64,000 bases of DNA from CAJPQU01 sp052170475 (GTDB lineage Bacteria > Bacillota > Negativicutes > Selenomonadales > Selenomonadaceae): positions 68,940-132,939 of the forward strand of contig JBQNAL010000005.1 of the NCBI GenBank assembly GCA_052170475.1, in the 5' to 3' direction. This document shows, piece by piece, positions 25,225 through 32,853 of the stretch (position 1 is its first letter; each line of letters begins with the position of its first letter). A model generated the notes under the pieces. That model saw nothing but the letters and a program-made list of their open reading frames with translations, was not told the DNA's origin and did no database searches. Both the position numbers and the translations under genes were made by a program.

Positions 25225-28200
25225 TTAGGAGGCGGGGGTGTTCTTTTCCGGGTCGTAGCCTTTAAGGGGCGGCAGCGGCGGATCCGAGAGGTTCAAGATG
25301 TGCGGAATCTCGGGATAGTCGGTGACGTCGTAGACGTTGGCGTAGCCGACGATGGTGCCATCCTCGCGCTCTGTGGTGTGGAAGAGGGCGCGGAAACGAT
25401 GGAGCCCTGTTCCCACGAGTCTTGGATATTCGACGATGTACGGGGGCGGGCGCTTGACGGAAGCGCAGATGTGGGGGAGGAATTGCTCGCTGAGCTTTTT
25501 CCCTAAGAGGGATTCCAAGGGGCGTGGGCGGCGGCGCATCACGTCGTCTGTCGTCAGGTTATACATTTCCGAGAGGCGCCGATTGGTAAAGGAGATCGTC
25601 GCGATCCCGTCCTTGACTTCCCCGATGAGGAAGCCGCAGGGGACGGTATCCATGAGCTGCTGCAAACGGAAGGGAAGATTGTACTGCTCGGATACGTCTT
25701 CCCACGAGATGAAGAGGAGAAGGCGATCCGGGCTGTCCAAGATGACGCTGCACCGCGCCCGCATCCAGAGGATGGTGTCATCTAAAATGCGGCGCCGGAT
25801 GATACACTCGGCTGCCTGGTGGGTCGTTTTGGCACGCTCGATGGCGTCTATGAGACGTGGGCGATCCTCTTCGATGATATAGTCTAAAATTTCCCGGGCG
25901 TGGTTCATGACTTCTCCGGGGGTGCTGTGGAGGAGCCGGAAGAAGTCCTCGCTGGCTCTTAGCCCTTCCAACGCGCCGTTGGCATATTCATAGAGGGCGA
26001 TGCCGCCGATGATGCCGGTGAAGAGATGGTTGAAATTGGTGCTGGGATCCAAGAGTTCATCGAAATCCTTCATGTCCGGCCAGTTGGCCACGACGGGCGC
26101 AGCGGCTGTCGCCGTGTGTTCCTGCCGCTCCATGAGACGCTCATAATCGGCGATGGGCATGGGCTGGGCAAAGAAGTAGCCTTGGATGAACTCGCAGCCG
26201 ATGGTGCGCAGGAAGTTGACTTGTTCTCTGGTTTCCACGCCTTCCACGATGACGGGCATCCGCATCCATTTGGCCATGCGGACGATGGAGTTTAAGATGT
26301 TGCCGCCGCGCCCGGTGGTGCCTTGCTGGTCGAGGAATTTGAGGTCGATCTTGAGGACGTCCACGGGGAGATCCTTGAGCATGTTGAGAGAAGAGTAGCC
26401 GCTGCCGAAATCGTCCATGAGGATTCGAAAGCCGTTTTCCTGCAATTCTTTCGTTACGGCGATGATCTGCTGCGGATCGTCCGTGTAGGCGCTCTCGGTG
26501 AGCTCTAATTCTAAGAGGTGGGGGGGAAGACCGTATTTTTTGACCAGCGCGTTGAAGATATTTACGAGCTGGGGCGTATAAAAGTCTACCCGCGATACGT
26601 TTACCGAGATGGGGACGGGGCGCTTGCCTTCGTCCAGCCATCGGCGCAGGAGACGGCATACCTCTTCCCAGATGTATTGATCGAGCTGGAAAATAAAGCC
26701 GTTGCTTTCAAAGATCGGAATGAATTCGGCGGGGGAGATGAGGCCTTGTCGGGGATGAATCCAGCGGACTAAGGCCTCGGCGCCGACGACCGTTTCCGTG
26801 GCGGCGTCGTATTTTGGCTGGAGGTAGATGACGAAGTTGCGGTTGGCCAAGGCGTCGTTCATTTCATTGACGATGGATTGTTCCGTCACGATCTTGCGGC
26901 GCATGGCATCGCTGTATTCGGCGCAGTCCAAAAGACCGCTTCGCTTCGCCTTGGAGAGCGCCATGATGGCGCGATCGATCATCGTGGTGACGGGGAGACG
27001 CGCCTCCGCTTGGCGCTGATCTCCCACGCGGTACACGCCAAAGCGCAGCGAGATGCGATACCCCAAGGTGAAGCTGGCGGCCAATACCTTGAGGGTCTTG
27101 ATAAAGCGCTCGCGGTTATGGTTCTTTACCGGGAAGAAGAGGAGAAAGATGTCGGAGTGCAGACGGCCGAACACGCTTTGCGGGAGATTCGTTTCCTTGA
27201 AAAATTCCGCGAGATAGCGCAGGATCCGATCCCCCGTATCCTGCCCGAACAGATCGTTGATGACCTTGAAGCGGGCAATGTCGAGCGCCATGATTTCAAA
27301 GGGGTCGCTCGGGTTCATATCCAAGATTTCCTGCACCTTTTGACAGAAGGTGGAATGATTAAAAAGACCGGTGAGGCTGTCGTAAGATACTTGGTACACC
27401 AAGGCATCATTGGCTTCACGCAGCGGCGTGATGTCGAGGAGAACCGCGTGGTAGAGATGTTCCTCGGGCGCGTGGAACATGGATTGCCCGCCGTATTCGA
27501 TGATGTGGAGGCGGTGGCCGTCGGCATGGCGAATCGAATATTCCACCTGGTAGACGTTGCGCTGGCGAAGCTGGCGCAGGATCGATTTCGTAATGATCGG
27601 GCGCTCATTTTCGGGGATGAGGCTCATGATGTTTTCCCCGACGTTCTGCTGAAAGGCCTCTTCAGACGCATAGCCCAACATGCGCCAGAGGTCGGCGGCA
27701 TACTCCGTGAGGACGAATTGATCGTCCGTGAGCCGATAGGTGAGGAAAGCGGACTGGGCGAAGGGGGGCACGAGCGGCGCCTCGGGGGAATGAACTGTGG
27801 CGCGGGTTCTGGCCACTACGGTACTGAGCATCCGCGAGGAAATCATCCGATACGTGGATTCGTGCTGTGCGTTGCGGGCGATGTGGACGCCGCGCAGCAG
27901 GGGCCGCCCTTCCTCCGACAGGCGGTACATCAAGGTGAGCCGGTGGAGGATCATGGAGGTGCCGTGGGCGGGGCGCAGCACCAAAAGACAGGCAACAGAA
28001 AACTCCCGCTCCTCTAAACAGGGGTGGAAGCGGGCGCGAAAGAGCCGACAGGGGGCGATGTGATTGTATTCCTTTTGTAAGGCGCGGATCACGGCGTCTC
28101 GGCCACGGGCAAATTGAGCCGACTGAGGCGTAAATCCGATAATATTCGCATCTGAGGTATCAGGGTGAATCAAGCTGGAGATATTTCCCAGCAGATAAAA

Positions 28201-28248
28201 ACTTCGCACGAAGGCTTTGGCAAATTCCCTTGCCGTCGATGGTTCCAT
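25225..28248 (-). CDS. Multidomain EAL phosphodiesterase with degenerate GGDEF
   Basis: A 1007-residue soluble signalling protein. Residues ~1-130 look like an NTF2/SnoaL-type sensor, ~160-270 are a PAS domain and ~285-440 a GGDEF fold whose active-site loop reads HSDIF (near residue 366). Residues ~455-700 are an EAL domain with the catalytic motifs intact (EALVRWIHP near 489, ELELTESAY, MDDFGSGYSSLNML, VEGVETREQ). Two more PAS-like domains fill ~735-990. It should hydrolyse c-di-GMP and not make it, with the GGDEF fold perhaps regulatory. There is no membrane segment. It is transcribed alone, convergent with the ATP-grasp operon. Confidence 0.88.
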   Translation of the reverse strand: MEPSTAREFAKAFVRSFYLLGNISSLIHPDTSDANIIGFTPQSAQFARGRDAVIRALQKEYNHIAPCRLFRARFHPCLEEREFSVACLLVLRPAHGTSMILHRLTLMYRLSEEGRPLLRGVHIARNAQHESTYRMISSRMLSTVVARTRATVHSPEAPLVPPFAQSAFLTYRLTDDQFVLTEYAADLWRMLGYASEEAFQQNVGENIMSLIPENERPIITKSILRQLRQRNVYQVEYSIRHADGHRLHIIEYGGQSMFHAPEEHLYHAVLLDITPLREANDALVYQVSYDSLTGLFNHSTFCQKVQEILDMNPSDPFEIMALDIARFKVINDLFGQDTGDRILRYLAEFFKETNLPQSVFGRLHSDIFLLFFPVKNHNRERFIKTLKVLAASFTLGYRISLRFGVYRVGDQRQAEARLPVTTMIDRAIMALSKAKRSGLLDCAEYSDAMRRKIVTEQSIVNEMNDALANRNFVIYLQPKYDAATETVVGAEALVRWIHPRQGLISPAEFIPIFESNGFIFQLDQYIWEEVCRLLRRWLDEGKRPVPISVNVSRVDFYTPQLVNIFNALVKKYGLPPHLLELELTESAYTDDPQQIIAVTKELQENGFRILMDDFGSGYSSLNMLKDLPVDVLKIDLKFLDQQGTTGRGGNILNSIVRMAKWMRMPVIVEGVETREQVNFLRTIGCEFIQGYFFAQPMPIADYERLMERQEHTATAAAPVVANWPDMKDFDELLDPSTNFNHLFTGIIGGIALYEYANGALEGLRASEDFFRLLHSTPGEVMNHAREILDYIIEEDRPRLIDAIERAKTTHQAAECIIRRRILDDTILWMRARCSVILDSPDRLLLFISWEDVSEQYNLPFRLQQLMDTVPCGFLIGEVKDGIATISFTNRRLSEMYNLTTDDVMRRRPRPLESLLGKKLSEQFLPHICASVKRPPPYIVEYPRLVGTGLHRFRALFHTTEREDGTIVGYANVYDVTDYPEIPHILNLSDPPLPPLKGYDPEKNTPAS

Positions 28249-28340
28249 GGTTTTTGGCTCCTTTTCCGTTCCTCCGGGCGCATCATTTCGCTTTGTGGGC
28301 GAACCTCCGAACGGATGGGATACATTTTTATATCGCTTTC

Positions 28341-28369
28341 ATTATACTAAACAAGGTAAAAAATAGAAA
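28341..28369 (-). promoter_or_regulatory. Candidate promoter of the EAL gene
   Basis: A perfect minus-strand TATAAT at 28341-28346 lies ~93 bases upstream of the start, with a weak TTTCTA 17 bases further. Confidence 0.4.
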
Positions 28370-28434
28370 TGAGCCAAAGGACCATGGCAATGGCGTCCGT
28401 TCTCATGTGACGTATGTGTATTTCCTTGCGGCGG

Positions 28435-28469
28435 GCAAAAGAAAAACCGCTCTGCAAAGTGCAGAGCGG
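28435..28469 (-). terminator. Intrinsic terminator of the 3D-domain gene
   Basis: CCGCTCTGCA (28447-28456) and TGCAGAGCGG (28460-28469) form a perfect 10-bp stem with a 3-base loop. On the minus strand it is followed by TTTTTCTTTT. Confidence 0.88.
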
Positions 28470-28487
28470 CAGGGCAGTTCTATGGCG

Positions 28488-29303
28488 TCAGGGCAGAATG
28501 TACACTTCAATATCCCGGCGGCCGAAGTTGATGGCGTCTCCGTAATCCTCCATGCAGAGGTCGATCATGTGTCCTTCGATCATGCCGCCGGTGTCGGCGG
28601 CGATGGCGATGCCGTAGCCGGGGACAAAGACTTTCGTCCCAAGCGGGATGATGTCGGGATCGACGGCCACCACGCCATGCGCTGCCGGGATGCCGCTGGC
28701 GGTGATGCCCGCGCCGCCGCCATCGGAGGGCAAGTAGGCGCTGGCTTCCATCTCTAAGACATAGGCGTAAGCGAGAGGTCCGTGCGGGGTCTGGATGACC
28801 TTGGCGCCCAAGGTGGCCTCACGCTCGGCGGCCTTGGCTTCCCTCAGCTCCGCTGCCACGTCGGCGTGTTTTCTGAGGCGCAGCTCCATGCCCTTGATGA
28901 TGGGCGCATCGATGCCGGGCGTCGCCTGATAGACATCGGGGGAATACCCGAGATCTTTCATGAGATCTCCGACGGTTTCCTTGGCGGTCTTCAGCGTCCG
29001 CTCGCGTCCATCGACGATGAGGGTCACTAAGACGGCGCGGCAGACGCGAATCTCGGTGTGGTCGGCCAATTTTGGCGTGGAGAGGCGGAATTCGTCCTTA
29101 TCGTCTAAGTGAATGCCCGCCTCGTGCAGGATGCGATCCACGCGGGTAGAGGTGGTGGTAATTTCTCGGGAACGCCCGTCGGCGGTGATGGTGATCCGCT
29201 TGACACTGATGAATCCGGCGGTCAGGATCATGACCACCGCCAGCAGCATACATAGAAAGCCTCGGCGCTGGAGCATGGTCGCAGTCGGTTTGTGCAGTTT
29301 CAT
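28488..29303 (-). CDS. yabE: DUF348 / 3D-domain cell-wall protein (YabE-like)
   Basis: A 271-residue exported protein. A signal anchor (FLCMLLAVVMILTAGFISV) is followed by two DUF348 segments (ITITADGRSREITTTSTRVD; VLVTLIVDGRERTLKTAKE). A C-terminal 3D double-psi beta-barrel follows, with MEASAYLPSDGGG, GVVAVDPDIIPLGTKVFV, ADTGGMIEGHMIDL and the three conserved aspartates. B. subtilis YabE has the same modules plus a G5 domain absent here. The barrel is related to the lytic transglycosylase MltA, so peptidoglycan cleavage or remodelling is likely. GGAGG before ATG 29303 rejects the frame open to 29339. In B. subtilis the order is likewise metS, yabD (tatD), yabE. Confidence 0.87.
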   Translation of the reverse strand: MKLHKPTATMLQRRGFLCMLLAVVMILTAGFISVKRITITADGRSREITTTSTRVDRILHEAGIHLDDKDEFRLSTPKLADHTEIRVCRAVLVTLIVDGRERTLKTAKETVGDLMKDLGYSPDVYQATPGIDAPIIKGMELRLRKHADVAAELREAKAAEREATLGAKVIQTPHGPLAYAYVLEMEASAYLPSDGGGAGITASGIPAAHGVVAVDPDIIPLGTKVFVPGYGIAIAADTGGMIEGHMIDLCMEDYGDAINFGRRDIEVYILP

Positions 29304-29330
29304 GAAAATCCTCCTTGCTGGTGCGAAAAC

Positions 29331-29488
29331 GCAGGGCAAGGGCTGTTTTTCGGCTTTGCCCCCGGCTGGCGCATCGCGCCTTTTGCCGGTGGGCTGTCCG
29401 CATCATCGGCGGGGCGCTGTCTCTCTCTTGCGCCCTCGCCCTGCCTTTTGCCCGCCGTTGCCGCCGTGTGCGTGGGACGCACACGGCG
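29331..29488 (-). promoter_or_regulatory. Structured 5' leader of the 3D-domain gene
   Basis: The ~200-nt untranslated leader can form a 12-bp perfect hairpin with a 3-base loop (29462-29473 with 29477-29488) just after the transcription start. A closed domain follows: GCAGGGC (29331-29337) pairs with 29438-29444, GGGCGC (29412-29417) with 29430-29435, and CCGGC...GCCGG (29362-29389) encloses a GGCGC/GCGCC stem. No known riboswitch class was recognised. Control of a cell-wall hydrolase by an RNA element is known elsewhere (c-di-AMP riboswitch), but that consensus is not seen here. Confidence 0.5.
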
Positions 29489-29506
29489 AAGTCGTTACAC
29501 AAGACG

Positions 29507-29535
29507 ATTATACCACCCGACTTTCTGCGTGTCAA
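29507..29535 (-). promoter_or_regulatory. Consensus sigma-70 promoter
   Basis: On the minus strand TTGACA (29530-29535), exactly 17 bases, then TATAAT (29507-29512): a full consensus promoter for the 3D-domain gene. Confidence 0.85.
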
Positions 29536-29587
29536 ACGAGAGCGATGCTCCCTTCCCACTTCCTGCTTTTTTTCAGGGAAAAAATGG

Positions 29588-29637
29588 GAAAAGAAAAGTG
29601 GCAGGCCACTCGTTTTTGGAGTTGCCTACCACTTTTG
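29588..29637 (-). terminator. Intrinsic terminator of tatD
   Basis: AAAAGTGG and AGGC pair with GCCT and CCACTTTT across 29594-29636, and a T-rich tract follows on the minus strand. It lies right after the tatD stop. Confidence 0.78.
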
Positions 29638-29643
29638 AAAATT

Positions 29644-30444
29644 TTATGGCTGATGAAGGTCGTACAGGAGGTGTGCGTTCGCCGTCGTCTGGGCGGCGAT
29701 AGAATCGAATGACGCGCCACGAATGTTTGATACAAATTCACAAATATACCGAACGAAAGCCGGTTCATTTCGTTTACAGCGATTCGGCGTGGGGGAAAGA
29801 TAAGGACTGTCCGTCTCCAGGAGAATGCGGAAAAGGGGAAGCTGTCGAACGATCTCCGGGAGCTTGGCGGCATTCTTGTACGTGACAGGGCCGTCGATAC
29901 CTAAATACCAGCCGAGGCGCAAGAGTTCCTGTGCCATTTCTAAGCTGCCGGAAAAGCAGTGGATGACGCCGGTATTTTCTCGGCCTTCTTTTTTTAGAAT
30001 GGTGAGGAGATCGCCGTGGGCTTCTCGGTCGTGAATGCAGACGGGAAGGTGGAGCTGTCGGGCGAGATCGAGCTGCCGGATGAAGCATTGCCGCTGGAGG
30101 GCGCGCCGCTCGGGATCTTTCTCCCAGTAGTAGTCAAGGCCGATTTCGCCGATGGCGACGACTTTTTTGTGCGCTGCCCATTGGGCGAGGCGATCTTCGT
30201 CCGCTGGGGTGAGGCGGACGGCGTTGTTTGGATGGATCCCTACGCCGCAGAAGACGGCGGGTTCCGCCTCGGCGAGGGCGACGCTTTTGGCCGAGGTGGT
30301 CATGTCGTCGCCGAAGTTGATGATCGTGCGGACACCGGCGGCTTCTGCGCGGAGGATGACCTCATGGCGGTCGTCGTCAAATTCTGCTCCGTCGATGTGG
30401 GCGTGGGTGTCGATTAAGGTACAGGGGAGAGCTTCGTTAGACAT
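29644..30444 (-). CDS. tatD: TatD-family metal-dependent DNase
   Basis: A 266-residue TIM-barrel hydrolase. The metal ligands are in LIDTHAHIDG (HxH), IGEIGLDYYW (Glu), VCIHDREAHGD (His), IHCFSG (His) and LLETDSPYLSP (Asp). TatD proteins are Mg-dependent nucleases; in vivo roles in DNA repair have been described for some members. AAAGGAG precedes ATG 30444. It lies between metG and the 3D-domain gene, but each has its own terminator, so the three are probably separate transcripts. Confidence 0.93.
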   Translation of the reverse strand: MSNEALPCTLIDTHAHIDGAEFDDDRHEVILRAEAAGVRTIINFGDDMTTSAKSVALAEAEPAVFCGVGIHPNNAVRLTPADEDRLAQWAAHKKVVAIGEIGLDYYWEKDPERRALQRQCFIRQLDLARQLHLPVCIHDREAHGDLLTILKKEGRENTGVIHCFSGSLEMAQELLRLGWYLGIDGPVTYKNAAKLPEIVRQLPLFRILLETDSPYLSPTPNRCKRNEPAFVRYICEFVSNIRGASFDSIAAQTTANAHLLYDLHQP

Positions 30445-30523
30445 CGTTAACTCCTTTCGTATGAAATTGAAAAAATTTGTCCACCGGGAGAAGTGGCTGA
30501 GATTCGCGCCGTTTCCCGTTGAT

Positions 30524-30565
30524 AAAAAATCCGCAGGAGGGTGCGCTCCTGCGGGAGATTTTTTT
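30524..30565. terminator. Terminator of metG (bidirectional)
   Basis: CCGCAGGAG (30531-30539) pairs with CTCCTGCGG (30546-30554), flanked by A6 and T7 runs. It lies in the 148-base gap between metG and tatD. Confidence 0.87.
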
Positions 30566-30592
30566 CCTGCCCGAAAGGAATGGATTTCGTTT

Positions 30593-32512
30593 TTAGCGAA
30601 TCTGGCTGCCCACCGGCATATCCACCCCCAAGAGCTTGAGTTGATCGCCTTGGGCGGCGGCGAGTACCATCCCTTGGGAGAGGATCCCGCGAATCTTGGC
30701 GGGCTTTAGGTTGACGACCATGACCACCGTTTTGCCGATGAGCTGCGCAGGCTCGTAGTGTTGGGAAATACCGGAGACGATTTCGCGCTGTTCGCAGCCT
30801 AAATCGACGCGAAGTTTTAAGAGCTTGTCCGTACCGGGGATCTTTTCGGCGTGGAGGATCTTCGCGACGCGCAGGTGGATCTTGCTGAATTCGTCGAGGG
30901 TGATCTCCGCTGCGTCGGCGGCGGGTTTCGCTTTGGCGGCCTTCGGGGGCGCCGGTGGAGGCGGCGCGGCGTCTTCCTCCACTTCGATGCGCGGGAAAAG
31001 GGGCTGCGCCTTGGCGATTTTCTGCCCGACAGGGAGTGCGCCCCAATGCTTGAGATCGGCTAAGGATGGCTGTACCGAAGGATTGCTGAAGCCAAGCTGC
31101 GCGAGGATCTGCGGTGATGTCGCTGGAAGCGCGGGGGCGATGAGGCCGCTGATGATGCGAAGGCTTTCCGCCAGATGGTAGAGGACGGAGGCCAGTTCTT
31201 CCTTTTTCGCCGGATCCTTGGCGAGCGCCCACGGCGCTGTCTCGTCGATGTACTTATTGGCGCGGCCGATGAATCCCCAGACCGTTTTGAGCGCCTCCGT
31301 GAGCGCCAAGTTTTCCATCTCCCTTTCGTAGGCGTCTACGGTCGCCAAGGCGTCCGCCGCCAAGGCTTCGTCGATCGATCGCACGGCGGCGGGCGCCGCA
31401 ATGACGCCCCCTTGGAATTTTTCGATCATGTTCAGGGTGCGGTGGAGGAGATTGCCCAAATCATTCGCCAAGTCGGCGTTGATCCGGCTGATCAGGGCGT
31501 CGCGGGAGAAATTGCCGTCCTGCCCTAAATGGATTTCCCGCAGGAGGAAGTAGCGGATGGCGTCAGCGCCAAATTCGTCGATGAGAAGATTCGGATCGAC
31601 GACGTTTCCCTTCGATTTCGACATCTTGTCGCCGTCCACGATGAGCCAGCCATGGCCATAGATTTGTTTGGGAAGCGGGAGATCGAGCGCCATGAGGATC
31701 GAGGGCCAGATGATGGAATGGAAGCGGACGATTTCCTTGCCCACGAGGTGCAGGTCACAAGGCCAGTACCGGCGGAATTTCTCCGCGTCGTCCAAAAAGC
31801 CGATGGGGGTGAGGTAATTCGTCAGAGCGTCGAACCAGACGTAGATGACGTGCTTTTCGTCCATGGGGACAGGGATCCCCCAATCGAAGGAGGTGCGGGA
31901 AATGCAGAGATCGTCGAGTCCCTGCCGGATGAAATTGATCATCTCGTTTCGGCGGGAGACCGGCTGGATGAAGTCAGGGCAGCGCTCGATGTGCGCGAGC
32001 AGCCGGTCGGCGTAATGGGACATCTTGAAGAAATAGGCTTCCTCCGCCACTTCTTCCACTGGACGCCCGCAGTCGGGGCAGTGGCCGTCCTTGAGCTGAT
32101 GTTCCGTCCAGTAGGCCTCGCAGGGCGTGCAGTACAGCCCTTTGTATTCGCCCTTATAGATGTCGCCCTTTTCGTAAATGCGCCGGAAGATCTCCTGCAC
32201 GACTTTTTCGTGGCGTTCCTCCGTGGTGCGGATAAAGTCGTCGTTGCTGACGGCGAGGCGATCCCAGAGCTTTTGAAATCCGGCGACGATGGGGTCTACA
32301 TACTGGAGCGGGGTGACGCCTTTTTCCGCTGCCGAGCGCTGGATTTTCTGCCCATGCTCGTCGCTGCCGGTGAGGAAAAAGACGTCGTATCCCGCGAGCC
32401 GCTTAAAGCGGGCGATGGTATCGGCGACGGTGGTGCAGTAAGCGTGACCGATGTGAAGCCGCGCGCTCGGATAGTAGATGGGGGTAGTTATATAGAAAGG
32501 TTTTTTCTCCAT
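30593..32512 (-). CDS. metG: Methionyl-tRNA synthetase with C-terminal tRNA-binding domain
   Basis: A 639-residue class I synthetase charging tRNA-Met. The N-terminal PIYYPSARLHIGHAY carries the HIGH signature and KMSKSKGNVVDP the KMSKS loop. The zinc knuckle is CTPCEAYW plus CPDCG. Residues ~535-639 are an EMAP/Trbp111-type tRNA-binding domain (VAKILHAEKIPGTDKLLKLR), after a proline/alanine-rich linker. The frame is open to 32605, but GGAGG and the family N-terminus place the start at ATG 32512. Confidence 0.97.
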   Translation of the reverse strand: MEKKPFYITTPIYYPSARLHIGHAYCTTVADTIARFKRLAGYDVFFLTGSDEHGQKIQRSAAEKGVTPLQYVDPIVAGFQKLWDRLAVSNDDFIRTTEERHEKVVQEIFRRIYEKGDIYKGEYKGLYCTPCEAYWTEHQLKDGHCPDCGRPVEEVAEEAYFFKMSHYADRLLAHIERCPDFIQPVSRRNEMINFIRQGLDDLCISRTSFDWGIPVPMDEKHVIYVWFDALTNYLTPIGFLDDAEKFRRYWPCDLHLVGKEIVRFHSIIWPSILMALDLPLPKQIYGHGWLIVDGDKMSKSKGNVVDPNLLIDEFGADAIRYFLLREIHLGQDGNFSRDALISRINADLANDLGNLLHRTLNMIEKFQGGVIAAPAAVRSIDEALAADALATVDAYEREMENLALTEALKTVWGFIGRANKYIDETAPWALAKDPAKKEELASVLYHLAESLRIISGLIAPALPATSPQILAQLGFSNPSVQPSLADLKHWGALPVGQKIAKAQPLFPRIEVEEDAAPPPPAPPKAAKAKPAADAAEITLDEFSKIHLRVAKILHAEKIPGTDKLLKLRVDLGCEQREIVSGISQHYEPAQLIGKTVVMVVNLKPAKIRGILSQGMVLAAAQGDQLKLLGVDMPVGSQIR

Positions 32513-32552
32513 GTGGGGCTGCCTCCTCGTGTGCTGGTTTTTTCTTCCTTTC

Positions 32553-32581
32553 ATTATAAAGGACGCGCGGCCCTTTTTCAA
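32553..32581 (-). promoter_or_regulatory. Sigma-70 promoter of metG
   Basis: Minus-strand TTGAAA, 17 bases, TATAAT, about 40 bases before the start codon. No T-box leader fits in that distance. Confidence 0.75.
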
Positions 32582-32710
32582 CCGTGGAGGGCGCGGAGGA
32601 ACCATCGCCGCCGTGTCGCTTGAGACGGGGCGAAGCGCTCACCCGGCCGAGCCGATGGCGGCGCATCGGCGGCACGTAGTTTATTCAACGGCAGGTTTTG
32701 GCGGTTTGTG

Positions 32711-32738
32711 TTGCGGATTTTCCCGAAAGAGGTACAAT
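32711..32738 (+). promoter_or_regulatory. Candidate promoter of hypF
   Basis: TTGCGG, 16 bases, TACAAT, roughly 115 bases before the hypF start and divergent from the metG promoter. Confidence 0.5.
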
Positions 32739-32853
32739 AGGAAGGAAATGGGAAGAGACGCGGGATGGGTGACGTGGGGAAGCATTTCCGTGCGGGGGCG
32801 CGGCGTGCTTTTCCCCTAGGCGATGTGGCGAGCGAGTGCGAGGGGGTGGGGCG

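Noticed and set aside
29331..29488. c-di-AMP (ydaO) or c-di-GMP (GEMM) riboswitch in the 3D-domain gene leader
   Set aside because: The conserved core sequences of those classes as I know them are not visible; only generic stems can be shown.
29098..29559. 153-codon minus-strand frame over the leader of the 3D-domain gene
   Set aside because: Wrong frame relative to the real gene, very rich in Arg, and it spans the promoter.
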